The notes beneath the pieces are model-generated. The model made no database searches. It saw only the letters and a list, made by a program, of their open reading frames with translations, and was not told the DNA's origin. The position numbers and the translations under genes are program-made. From DTKY01 sp037440765 (GTDB lineage: Bacteria > Acidobacteriota > Terriglobia > Bryobacterales > Bryobacteraceae), in assembly GCA_037440765.1 (NCBI GenBank), contig JBBITL010000066.1, positions 1 to 24,712 on the forward strand: DNA of 24,712 nucleotides, written 5' to 3'. How positions within the stretch are numbered: position 1 is the stretch's first letter; the number at the start of each line of letters is the position of its first letter. This document shows, piece by piece, positions 14,876-22,348 of the stretch.

Positions 14876-16198
14876 ATGAAAACCACGGCAACCCAGATAG
14901 CGATTCTCGTCGCGCTGTGCGCCGCAACCTGCGCGCTCGCCGCGGACTGGCCGCAGTACTACGGACCCAACAGGGACAGCACATCCTCCGAGAAGGGCAT
15001 TCTGCGCTCCTGGCCGAAGGAAGGCCCGAAGGTTCTGTGGACGGTTCCTATCGGCATCGGCTACGGCGGAGCCGCCGTCAGCGGCGGCAGGGTATATCTG
15101 CTCGATAGAGACGACAAAGTCGGAGACAACCTCAGGGTATTCGACTTCTCCAGCGGCAAGGAAGTTTGGAGCTTCGCCTACAATGCTCCGGGCAGGCTGG
15201 ATCATCCCGGATCGCGAAGCACCCCCGCCGTGGATGGCGATCGCGTCTACACCGTCGGGCCGCTGGGAGACTTGTATTGCATCAACACAACCACGCACAA
15301 GCCCATCTGGAACAAGAACATCTGGACAGATTTCGGCGGCGGCAGCGCAGTCCCCGCAGGATTCCGTGGCGGCGGGCCCGCCACGGTCAGCCTGCCGATC
15401 TGGGGAATCACCCAGAACCCGCTGATCTATCGCGATCTGCTTATCGTGGCGTCACAGGCGCCCCAGGCTGGCGTCGTAGCGTACGACAAGCTGACCGGAG
15501 ATGTGAAATGGCGGACAGCGCCGCTTGCCGGCGGGGCGGGTTATGTTTCACCCTCGGTAGTAAAGGTTGGGGCGGAAGATCATCTGGTCATGGTTACCGC
15601 CGCCCAGGGATTCGGCCGCGCCGCCAGCGGCGCCAGCGTCACCGGTCTGGACCCTCTGAGCGGGAAGGTCTTGTGGACCTACACCAACTTTCAGTGCATC
15701 GTACCCGTGCCTCACGCCGTGGATGCCGGTCAAGGACGAATACTCCTGACAGGCGGGTATAATGCCGGCGCTGCCATGATCAAGATCGAAAAGAAGGCAG
15801 ACGGCAGCTACGGCGTCACAGAACTGTTCAAGACTCTGGAGTTCGGGGCCCACACCCAACCACCGATTCTCTACAAGGACCATTTCTATGCCCAGTACAC
15901 GACCAACGAACGAAGGGATGGGCTGGTGTGCATGAGCATGGACGGTCAGGTCAGGTGGAAGACGGGCCAGAATCCGATGTTTGTCAGGGGTGGCGCTCTC
16001 TTAGCCGACGGTCTGCTGTTCGCCGCCGACGGCAGCAACAAGTTGTATTTGATCGATCCCGATCCGGCGGCCTTCAGAGCCTTGGCCAGCGCCGATCTGA
16101 TGGGGCCTGGTGAAAACTGGGCGCCCCTGGCGCTGGCAGATGGTACTCTGCTCATTCGCGACCAGCAGAATCTGAAGGCCGTACGAGTGGCTCGATAA
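14876..16198 (+). CDS. Secreted PQQ-type beta-propeller protein (paralogue B)
   Basis: The 440-aa protein starts at ATG 14876, eight bases after GGAGGAG; the signal peptide MKTTATQIAILVALCAATCA ends at ALA/ADWPQ. The mature start ADWPQYYGPNRDSTS is characteristic of BamB-like quinoprotein families in Acidobacteriota and Planctomycetes. Blades show STPAVDGDRVYTVGPLGDLY, AGVVAYDKLTGDVKWR and LLADGLLFAADGSNKLYLID. It is only distantly similar to propeller A but clearly related to the pseudogene at 18142 (ADW.xx.GPxRD and LxSWPxxGPK). The gap to A is 76 bp and to the ADH 61 bp. Function is unknown; a scaffold or periplasmic redox role is inferred from the fold. Confidence 0.86.
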   Translation: MKTTATQIAILVALCAATCALAADWPQYYGPNRDSTSSEKGILRSWPKEGPKVLWTVPIGIGYGGAAVSGGRVYLLDRDDKVGDNLRVFDFSSGKEVWSFAYNAPGRLDHPGSRSTPAVDGDRVYTVGPLGDLYCINTTTHKPIWNKNIWTDFGGGSAVPAGFRGGGPATVSLPIWGITQNPLIYRDLLIVASQAPQAGVVAYDKLTGDVKWRTAPLAGGAGYVSPSVVKVGAEDHLVMVTAAQGFGRAASGASVTGLDPLSGKVLWTYTNFQCIVPVPHAVDAGQGRILLTGGYNAGAAMIKIEKKADGSYGVTELFKTLEFGAHTQPPILYKDHFYAQYTTNERRDGLVCMSMDGQVRWKTGQNPMFVRGGALLADGLLFAADGSNKLYLIDPDPAAFRALASADLMGPGENWAPLALADGTLLIRDQQNLKAVRVAR

Positions 16199-16259
16199 GG
16201 CTGGCGATCCGCGGAGGGTGCGCGGAGTTGCGAGGCGAAGTGCCTGAAGGAGGTAGATC

Positions 16260-17276
16260 ATGCGTGGCACAGTTCTATATGGCCCTCGCGACGTGCGCTT
16301 TGAAGAGTGCACTGCGCCGGCCATTACCGCTCCGACCGATGCCATCTTGAGGACATCGGCAACGTGTGTCTGCGGGTCCGACCTGTGGCCGTACCGGGGC
16401 TTGCAGCCGATCGACGGTCCAACGCCCATGGGGCACGAGTACTGCGGAATCGTGGAGGAGGTCGGCAGTGCGGTCAGGAACCTAAGGCCGGGGCAATTCG
16501 TGATCGGCTCGTTCGCAACGTCGGACAACATCTGTCCCCATTGCCAGTACGGCTACCAAGCGTCGTGCGAGCATCGCGAGTGGGTCAGCACGGCGCAAGC
16601 GCCCCGCCTTCGGATACCATTCGCCGACGGTACGTTGGTCGCGACTCCGGAACTGCCCTCGGAGGAACTACTGCCGAGCCTGCTCACGCTCTCGGACGTC
16701 ATGGGTACCGGTTGGTTCGCGGCCGAGTCCGCCAACGTGAAGCCGGGCGGCACAGTGGCGGTGGTCGGCGACGGTGCCGTGGGTCTACTCGGCGTACTCT
16801 CAGCCAAGGTGATGGGCGCCGAGCGGATTATCGCCATGAGCCGCCATGAGGCGCGTCAGAAGTTGGCCCGCGAGTTCGGCGCAACCGATATCGTGACCGA
16901 GCGCGGCGCCGAGGGCGTCGCTCGAATCAAGGATCTGACGAAAGGCGTCGGCGCCGACTCCGTGCTGGAATGTGTGGGCACACAGGAGTCGATGATGCAG
17001 TCTATTCAGGCGACCCGTCCCGGCGGCTCCGTGGGCTACGTGGGCGTTCCTCATGGGGTGAATCTGGATGGCGCGCAACTGTTTTTCAGTCACGTTCGCC
17101 TCCACGGTGGCCCCGCTCCGGTGCGCCGCTACTTGCCCGCGCTGATCGAACTGGTGCTGAACGGCAAGATCAACCCCGGAAGGGTATTCGACCTCGTGCT
17201 GCCGTTGGACCGGGTTGCAGAGGCCTACAAGGCCATGGATGAGCGCCGCGCCATCAAGGTGCTGCTGTGCCCTTAG
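16260..17276 (+). CDS. Zinc-dependent alcohol dehydrogenase (MDR family)
   Basis: The 338-aa cytoplasmic enzyme oxidises an alcohol with NAD(P)+. Catalytic zinc ligands are Cys38 in CVCGSD, His59-Glu60 in MGHEYCG and probably Asp147 in LSDVMGTG. The structural-zinc lobe keeps Cys92, Cys95 and Cys103 (CPHCQYGYQASC). The fourth cysteine is absent, which is common in this subfamily. The Rossmann motif GDGAVG is at 170-175. A strong AAGGAGGT lies five bases before the ATG. It is followed by an SDR 64 bp later; the pairing suggests consecutive oxidation or reduction of one substrate. Neither a signal peptide nor a lesion is present. The substrate cannot be specified. Confidence 0.93.
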   Translation: MRGTVLYGPRDVRFEECTAPAITAPTDAILRTSATCVCGSDLWPYRGLQPIDGPTPMGHEYCGIVEEVGSAVRNLRPGQFVIGSFATSDNICPHCQYGYQASCEHREWVSTAQAPRLRIPFADGTLVATPELPSEELLPSLLTLSDVMGTGWFAAESANVKPGGTVAVVGDGAVGLLGVLSAKVMGAERIIAMSRHEARQKLAREFGATDIVTERGAEGVARIKDLTKGVGADSVLECVGTQESMMQSIQATRPGGSVGYVGVPHGVNLDGAQLFFSHVRLHGGPAPVRRYLPALIELVLNGKINPGRVFDLVLPLDRVAEAYKAMDERRAIKVLLCP

Positions 17277-17340
17277 CAACAAAGAATGCAGGACCAGAGG
17301 GGATGGACATGGTAGAGGCGACTGAAAGAGGAACTACGTC

Positions 17341-18108
17341 ATGAACAATCCATTCGATTTCAGCGGCAAGGTGGCGCTCGTCACAGGGGCCGCGGCGGGC
17401 ATGGGACTGGCGACAGCGAACGCCTTCGCCGAGGCGGGCGCGGCCGTGGCGCTCGCGGACTACAAGGAAGAGGCGCTGAAGGTGGCGGCCGAGCGGCTGG
17501 TCGCCGCCGGTCACAAGGCAATCGCCATCCGCTGCGACGTCAGTGACGACGCCCAGGTGGCGGCGATGGTGGACCGAACCTTCGCCGAGTTCGGCCGGCT
17601 CGACGCCGCCTTCAACAACGCGGGGGTCATGGCCCGCATCGCCCCGACCGCCGACAGCACCCGCGAAGACTGGGACCGCGTGATCGGGATCAACCTGCGC
17701 GGTGTGTGGAGTTCGATGAAGCACGAACTGCGCCACATGCAACGACAGGGCAGCGGCGCGATCGTCAACAACGCGTCGGTTGGCGCGTTGACCGGCAACC
17801 CCGGCATCGCGTCCTATATTGCATCCAAGCACGGCGTGGTCGGACTGACGCGGACGGCCGCCCTGGAATACATCAAGCACGGCATTCGCGTGAACGCCGT
17901 CAATCCCGGCCTGATCGACACTCAGATCGCCCGCGATGTCGTTGCCGGGAACGAGCAGGCATACGCCGAAATAGCAAAGCACGTTCCCATCGGCCGCGCG
18001 GGCAGGCCCGAGGAGATCGCCTGGGCCGTGCTGTGGCTTTGCAGTCCGGGGGCAAGCTACGTCGTCGGTCATGCCCTCACCGTGGACGGCGGGATGACCG
18101 TGGTTTGA
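17341..18108 (+). CDS. Short-chain dehydrogenase/reductase (classical SDR)
   Basis: The 255-aa protein has every classical SDR motif: cofactor loop TGAAAGMG at 15-22, NNAG at 92-95, Asn118, Ser146, Tyr159 and Lys163 (YIASK), and the C-terminal TVDGGMTVV. Asp40 after the second strand suggests preference for NAD(H). The ATG at 17341 is preceded by an AGAGGAA site. It lies 64 bp after the zinc ADH and 33 bp before a broken propeller gene, all on one strand, so a common transcript is likely. The substrate cannot be determined; secondary alcohols or sugar derivatives are typical. Confidence 0.93.
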   Translation: MNNPFDFSGKVALVTGAAAGMGLATANAFAEAGAAVALADYKEEALKVAAERLVAAGHKAIAIRCDVSDDAQVAAMVDRTFAEFGRLDAAFNNAGVMARIAPTADSTREDWDRVIGINLRGVWSSMKHELRHMQRQGSGAIVNNASVGALTGNPGIASYIASKHGVVGLTRTAALEYIKHGIRVNAVNPGLIDTQIARDVVAGNEQAYAEIAKHVPIGRAGRPEEIAWAVLWLCSPGASYVVGHALTVDGGMTVV

Positions 18109-18141
18109 CCGCACCGTTAAGGAGAGAGGAGGCAACTTCCG

Positions 18142-19388
18142 ATGTCCACCCTCAGCCGAATCGCTACTGTTCTTTGCGCCTTGTGCGCCCCAGCGCTTCC
18201 AGCGGATTGGGCGACTTGGCTGGGACCCAGCAGAGACGGGAAATCGCTGGACACGGGCCTGCTGAAGTCGTGGCCGGCAGGGGGACCCAAGTCCGCCTGG
18301 AGGGTGAGAGGCCTGGGCGAAGGCTACTCCACCATGGCGGTTGTCGGCAACCGCATCTATACCCTTGGCCAGCAAGGGGGGAGCAGTTCGTCCTGGCGCT
18401 CGATGCCGCCACGGGGAAGCAGGTCTGGAGGACGCCCGCGGGCAAGGCCTTCGATAGCGAACAAGGCGGCGGGCCGCGCAGCATGCCTCAGGTGGAAGGC
18501 AACCGGCTGTACGGGCTGGCCAGCGATGGAACGCTGGTGTGTCTCGACACCGAAACCGGCAAGCGCGTGTGGGGATTCAACTACGCTGAGAAGTTTGGCT
18601 CGCCCACGCCTCGCTGGGCTTTCTGTGAGTCTCCTCTGATTGACGGCGACCGCCTGATTATCTCGCCGGGGGGAAACAAGGCTGCTGTCGTGGCTCTTAG
18701 GAAGGCCACGGGAGAGGTCATCTGGCGTTCGGGGGATGCCTCCGCCGGCTACTCCTCCGTGCTGGGATTCGATTTTGGCGGGCGCCGCATCTACACGGTG
18801 TTGACAGACTCCGCCGCGATTGGAGTGGATGCCGCCGACGGTTCGCAGCTCTGGCGTTACGAGAAGGTCGTCAACCAGTTCGCCAACATCGCCACACCCG
18901 TATATGCGGATGGCCACGTGTTCTACTCCAGCGCGTACGGAACCGGCGGAGCGCTGTTGCGGCTCGCAGTCGAGGGCGAGAAGGTCAAGGCAACCGAAGC
19001 GTACCTCACCTCCCAGATGCAGAGCGACTATGCCACGGCCATCAAGATCGGCGATTACTTGTATGGCTTCAGCGGCTACGAATTGGGCATCCTGACTGCC
19101 ATGGAGTTCGGGACCGGCAAAGTGGCATGGAAGGACCGGAAAGCCGAGAAGGGCAACTGTATCCTCGCTGACGGCCTGCTGTAGTGCCAGGGCGACGAGG
19201 GCACGGTCACGCTGAGCGATCCATCCCCGGACGGGTATAAGGAAATGGGCCGGTTTACGATCAAGCGGCCGAAAACCGAAATGCCCTACGTGCCCGGCGG
19301 CAACATGTGGACCGTGCCGGCGATCGCCAATGGGAGACTCTACATCCGCGACATCGATACTCTCCATGCATACGACATCCGGCGTTGA
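18142..19388 (+). pseudogene. PQQ-type beta-propeller, broken paralogue B'
   Basis: The gene starts ATG with a signal peptide (MSTLSRIATVLCALCAPALP, then ADWATWLGPSRDG) and reads in frame to TLGQQGG. The frame is then lost in a run of six G (18376-18381); one added G restores EQFVLALDAATGKQVWR and the rest of the propeller. A TAG at 19182-19184 interrupts LLADGLL-stop-CQGDEG, where related proteins have an aromatic residue, and the same frame then continues with VTLSDPSPDGYKEMGRF to a TGA at 19386. Two independent lesions argue for true decay rather than one sequencing error. Restored length is about 415 aa. It is related to propeller B at 14876. Confidence 0.88.
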
Positions 19389-19436
19389 ACGGGCTCTGGC
19401 GACGCCCTGTGGTGCAGGCCCGGAAGGGAAGATGGA

Positions 19437-20121
19437 ATGAAACGCGTCAGCGTGCTGCCGGCCGCGCTCTTCGGCGTGGTTGCTGGTCTGGCCCTCTCGG
19501 CCTCGGATCCCACCGGCGGCGACTGGCCCATGTGGGGAGGCACGCCGGATCGGAACATGGTCTCGACCATGCGCGACCTGCCCCTCACGTGGGACGTGGA
19601 AATGAAGCAGAACGTGAAGTGGACTGCCAAGCTCGGTTCGCAGACCTACGGCAACCCCGTGGTCGCCAGGGGGGCAGGTCTACATCGGTACCAACAACGA
19701 CCAGGAGCACAATCCCAAGTCGTCATCGGCGAAGGCGATGGTTGGGTGCGAGGACACGAGGCCACTAATGATCTGGGAAGACAAGGTTTACATCGCCAAT
19801 GGTCAGGATCCTGAGGCCGGGCTGGGGCCGGGCAACCTCTACGCGATCGACGCCACCGAGCGGGGCGATATTACGACGACCGGTCGGATCCGGCGGTATG
19901 GGGAGATTGAGCGGTCCATTTCGACGGTTGCCATTTATGGCGGACTGCTGTTTGCAGCCGACGTAAACGGCTACCTGCACTGCCTCGACGTGAACTCTGG
20001 AAAGGCATACTGGACACATGACCTGATGGCGGGCGTCTGGGCTTCCCCCATGGTCATCGACGGAAGAGTGTACTTGGGCACAGCCGACGGAGACGTTATT
20101 GTGCTACGTGCTTCCAAGGAG
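19437..20121 (+). pseudogene. PQQ-type beta-propeller, broken and chimeric paralogue A'
   Basis: The start is clear: signal peptide MKRVSVLPAALFGVVAGLAL, then GDWPMWGGTPDRN, nearly as in propeller A. Three lesions follow. First, the frame shifts in a run of six G at 19669-19674; removing one restores QVYIGTNN. Second, from GTNN the sequence jumps to HNPKSS (about 19701-19712), which loses about 208 codons (roughly three to four blades) relative to A. Third, after VYLGTADGDVIVLRASKE (to 20121) the frame runs without a stop into a phage tail-chaperone sequence, and the last blade is missing. The downstream part is translatable from within, but no intact propeller can form. Confidence 0.87.
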
Positions 20122-20133
20122 ATCATCGAGCAG

Positions 20134-20469
20134 TTGAGCCAGGCCGAGGTGGACGACGTGGTGCAGGCCGGGGACTCCTTTCGGGTTACATTGCGTGTCC
20201 TGGGTGGCACCGTGACGCACTTGCTGAAGATGCCCTCGGCAAAGGACGTCTTCGACTACCGGCGCGGCTTTGCCCGGGTGCTAGATCTGCCCTACAACCG
20301 CCAGGAACTCACCATCAACCTGGCGGCCGCGGGCGGCCTCTACAAGAAGCTTGTCACGGCCACGGAGGGCTACGCCGGTGAGGCGCCCATCATCCATCAA
20401 GCTGTGGCGCTGAAAGCGGCCATCGATGCGCTGGACGCCGCCTTTCAGGAGACCAGCGACCCAAACTGA
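20134..20469 (+). CDS. Phage tail assembly chaperone, G-type (fused upstream to broken propeller)
   Basis: From TTG 20134 the frame gives 111 aa (SQAEVDDVVQAGDSFRVTLR, then THLLKMPSAKDVFDYRRGF). A domain beginning with a beta strand and the HLLK.P...D.FDYRR motif is typical of tail assembly chaperones that sit just before the tape-measure gene. The family assignment rests mainly on position and on the frameshift signal at its end. The true start is uncertain: TTG 20134 or GTG 20158/20161 are in frame, and AAGGAG at 20116-20121 lies 12 bases before the TTG. The frame continues upstream into the propeller pseudogene, so the phage gene may have lost its original 5' end. The last codons CCA AAC TGA form part of the slippery site. 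Confidence 0.62.
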   Translation: MSQAEVDDVVQAGDSFRVTLRVLGGTVTHLLKMPSAKDVFDYRRGFARVLDLPYNRQELTINLAAAGGLYKKLVTATEGYAGEAPIIHQAVALKAAIDALDAAFQETSDPN

Positions 20470-20501
20470 CAAGTGGGGAGCGGCCCTAGCGGCCGTCCCT
20501 C
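20460..20501 (+). promoter_or_regulatory. Candidate programmed -1 frameshift signal (slippery site plus stem-loop)
   Basis: C CCA AAC at 20460-20466 is a canonical X XXY YYZ heptamer in the correct phase of the chaperone frame and directly precedes its TGA. After an 8-nt spacer, 20475-20485 pairs with 20491-20501: five GC pairs next to a 5-nt loop, then a further helix with GU pairs and one mismatch. A slip of -1 enters the frame of the next ORF. That frame, however, meets TAG at 20487-20489 inside the loop after seven further codons. Confidence 0.6.
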
Positions 20502-20801
20502 CGCTTCCTGGCGCACTGGGCCCTGCGCCGTGAGGAACTGTGCGACCCAGGTCTCTGCCCGGATGCTCCCGACGACGGCGGCCGCTGTGACCACTGCCCG
20601 CTCGACAAGCTCGACGCAGCGCAATCTTCGGAGGCGGGCCTGCTGCTCCGGCGCGCGCTCGACCTCCGGGCCGCGCTGAAGCTGGGTTTTCGCATTGGTC
20701 TGGACGACGTCCGGGCCGATGAGTTTTGCGCGATGCTCATCCTCGAAGAGGAACGGGAGCAGCGAGACACGGAGGTCAGTCGAAGAGGTGGACGATCCTG
20801 A
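20490..20801 (+). pseudogene. T-domain of a GT tail-chaperone pair, separated by an amber codon
   Basis: The frame is open from just after TAG 20487 to TGA 20799 (103 codons). It has no ATG, GTG or TTG near its start, as expected for a segment reached only by frameshifting. The sequence looks like real protein: RPSLRFLAHWALRREELCDP, then a possible zinc knuckle (Cys spacing CX4C, CX8C, CX2C), then RADEFCAMLILEEEREQRD, the acidic end typical of segments preceding tape-measure genes. A single change of TAG to TGG or another sense codon would rejoin it to the chaperone. Its last 26 bp overlap the 3' end of the antisense PIN toxin, so the native C-terminus was probably altered. Other frames here give only Arg/Ser-rich noise. 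Confidence 0.6.
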
Positions 20802-21177
20802 CCAGGGACGAGCGGTAGATCGGCTTTCCGGGGCGCTCGGTAGTGACAAACTCGTCAGCTTGCGACAGGTGCGCCGCGGCCAAGTGCAGGGCGTCCATGG
20901 CGGCGAGTCCTGATTTCGCAGCCTCGATCTGAGCTGTGGCCTCCATCTTTTCGAGATCTCGAAACCACTCGGCAGCGTTGAAGTACTCATCGTAAAAAGC
21001 CTTCTCTAGCCGTTTCTTGTGGAAGATGGCCTTCGGAACAAGCTCCAGATGAACAAACGGGCTAGTGAGGAACGTGCGGCCTGGATCTTCCAGAATTTCT
21101 AGCGCCCGCTCCCTATCGCGGCCAAGTGACCGGGCACCGGCCAGCAACACGCCGCTATCGAGGAATGTCCGGATCAT
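20776..21177 (-). CDS. PIN domain ribonuclease toxin (VapC-like)
   Basis: The 133-aa protein is a single PIN domain: Asp7 in MIRTFLDSGVLLA, Glu45 in SPFVHLELVPKA, Asp95 in LAAMDALHLAAA, and acidic Asp108/Glu114 in ADEFVTTE. These are the positions of metal-binding acidic residues in VapC toxins, which cleave tRNA or rRNA; the last is Glu rather than the commoner Asp. ATG at 21177 follows the antitoxin stop by 6 bp, so the genes are coupled. The gene is antisense to the phage tail genes and overlaps the T-domain frame by 26 bp. Together with the antitoxin it probably acts as an addiction or defence cassette. Confidence 0.83.
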   Translation of the reverse strand: MIRTFLDSGVLLAGARSLGRDRERALEILEDPGRTFLTSPFVHLELVPKAIFHKKRLEKAFYDEYFNAAEWFRDLEKMEATAQIEAAKSGLAAMDALHLAAAHLSQADEFVTTERPGKPIYRSSLVRIVHLFD

Positions 21178-21183
21178 GCAGGG

Positions 21184-21366
21184 TTAGCGAATCCTGCCCC
21201 GGCGCTCCGCCAGTTCCCTTTCGAGCTCACGGCGGGTGAGCAGCTTCTCGCCCGACGCGGCGATCTTCTCGCTGATCCGGCGGAGTTTTCGGCCCAACTC
21301 CGATACCGGTGGCTTCACTCTCTGGTGGTTCCTGCTGGTGGTCGTTGTTTCAGCAACCCTCGCCAT
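21184..21366 (-). CDS. Antitoxin of the PIN-toxin pair
   Basis: The 60-aa basic protein begins MARVAETTTTSRNHQRVKPP and its C-terminal half is predicted helical (ELGRKLRRISEKI, RRELERELAERRGR). That ending, with a REL-x2-EL-AERRG pattern, resembles small antitoxins encoded next to PIN toxins. No standard AbrB or RHH domain can be seen, so DNA binding is uncertain. The gene precedes the toxin by 6 bp. ATG at 21366 has GGAG three bases upstream, closer than ideal. Confidence 0.7.
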   Translation of the reverse strand: MARVAETTTTSRNHQRVKPPVSELGRKLRRISEKIAASGEKLLTRRELERELAERRGRIR

Positions 21367-21379
21367 AGCTCCATCTTAG

Positions 21380-21409
21380 TTGATACTGCCGTCTGATGCC
21401 CGCTGACAA
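21380..21409 (-). promoter_or_regulatory. Possible promoter of the toxin-antitoxin pair
   Basis: On the minus strand TTGTCA (21404-21409) is followed after 18 bp by TATCAA (21380-21385). These match five and four of six consensus bases. It lies inside the first codons of the tape-measure fragment and would give a very short leader. Confidence 0.35.
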
Positions 21410-22145
21410 CAAGCTCGAACTGGTCGTCGAAGTTGATGTGAACAAGGCCAACGCGTCGATCAAGAGCGTCAACGCGGGCCTGTCCAGCATCGAATCGACT
21501 GCCGCCCGGAGCGCGCGCGGAGCGGCCGCTGGCATCGACGGACTCACCGTGAGCATCGTCAAGGGCGCCACGGCGGGTAACCTCCTGGCGGACGCCATCA
21601 AGAAGGTGGTCGAGTGGGCCAAGAGCTGGACCATCGAGGCGGCGAAGATGGCCGCCCACGAGAGCCGTATGGAGGCCTCCGGCCGCGCCCTGGCTAGAGC
21701 GCACGGTGTCGCCGCCGAGGCTTTCGAGAGGGCCGTGGAGGCCGTTCGGAAGATCGGCTGCCACGGCGAGGATGCAATCCACACTATAGACCGCCTGATC
21801 ATCGCGGATCTGGATCTGGCAAAGGCCACCGGTCTGGCGAAAGTGGCCAAGGACGCCGCCGTCATCGAGAACATCGCTGCGCCGGCGGCCCTGGCGAAGA
21901 TCCTGCAAGCCATCGAGTTCGGCAACGCCCGGGCCCTGCGGTCCGCCGGCCTGGTCGTGAACTTCCAGCGGGAGATCCAGACCGAAGAACTGCGGCTTGG
22001 CCGGACGCTCACGGACAACGAGACGATTCTGCTTGCCAAAGCAGATCAGGATTTCCTGCAATCTAGTCGTCGACATTCTGGTTCACCTCCTTCCTCCTGG
22101 CCGGCGGCTCGCACTGGTTCCAGCCGGCGACCATGGCCGGAATGA
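21396..22145 (+). pseudogene. Phage tail tape-measure protein, N-terminal fragment
   Basis: The frame opens MPADNKLELVVEVDVNKANA, then SIKSVNAGLSSIES, the usual start of tape-measure proteins that span the tail lumen and fix its length. Long alanine-rich helices follow (GAAAGIDGLTVSIVKGATAG, LLADAIKKVVEWAKSWTIEA). Homology-like sequence continues to about residue 222 (AKADQDFLQ, near 22062) and then turns into Ser/Pro/Arg-rich translation antisense to a small minus-strand gene. Tape-measure proteins usually exceed 600 aa, so at least two thirds is missing. No ribosome site is seen before the ATG, since the space is taken by the toxin-antitoxin promoter region. Confidence 0.78.
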
Positions 22146-22227
22146 GACCTTCGGAGTTCGCTTCAAACTCCTTCGGCTCGCCCTGCCCAAATGGGGGAGC
22201 GAGCCACACCGTATTGCGTTCACTCAT
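22063..22227 (-). CDS. Small phage-type hypothetical protein (54 aa)
   Basis: The frame reads MSERNTVWLAPPFGQGEPKE, then FEANSEGLIPAMVAGWNQCE, ending PPARRKEVNQNVDD. GGAG lies seven bases upstream of ATG 22227. The ATG overlaps the stop of the preceding minus-strand gene (ATGAGTGA), indicating translational coupling. Composition and the coupled layout support a real gene. No domain is recognised; the APP-x-G-x-GEPKE and VAGWxQCEPP pattern resembles small proteins in phage structural modules, perhaps head-tail accessory. Its stop at 22063-22065 adjoins the point where tape-measure similarity ends. Confidence 0.65.
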   Translation of the reverse strand: MSERNTVWLAPPFGQGEPKEFEANSEGLIPAMVAGWNQCEPPARRKEVNQNVDD

Positions 22228-22348
22228 CGCCAATCTCCGTGAATGTGATGGGTACCTCAAAACAGTCGAGACCCTCGGCGTCAGTCTGCCGCTGGATCGA
22301 GGGCAGGTCCATCGGGTAGCAGGAGGGATGGACCGTAGCGTTGAGCAT
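22220..22348 (-). CDS. Small hypothetical protein (42 aa) coupled to the 54-aa gene
   Basis: The product is MLNATVHPSCYPMDLPSIQR, then QTDAEGLDCFEVPITFTEIG and DE. The stop TGA overlaps the ATG of the next gene, the classic sign of a co-translated phage pair. An in-frame GTG lies two codons upstream of ATG 22348, and TAG stops the frame further up. The start overlaps the divergent plus-strand gene's TTG by 8 bp. No domain is recognised; balanced acidic, hydrophobic and aromatic content makes a chance frame unlikely, but the short length keeps confidence moderate. Confidence 0.55.
   Translation of the reverse strand: MLNATVHPSCYPMDLPSIQRQTDAEGLDCFEVPITFTEIGDE

Noticed and set aside
19722..19765. 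GEGDGWVRGHEA in another frame of A', resembling GGDGWLYGFNA of propeller A
   Set aside because: The NPKSS to GQDPEAG spacing in the restored frame matches A better, so the similarity is probably coincidental.
20473..20679. 68-aa plus-strand frame from GTG 20473
   Set aside because: Arg/Ser/Thr-rich noise; the -1 frame over the same bases has clear protein character and phage-like ending.
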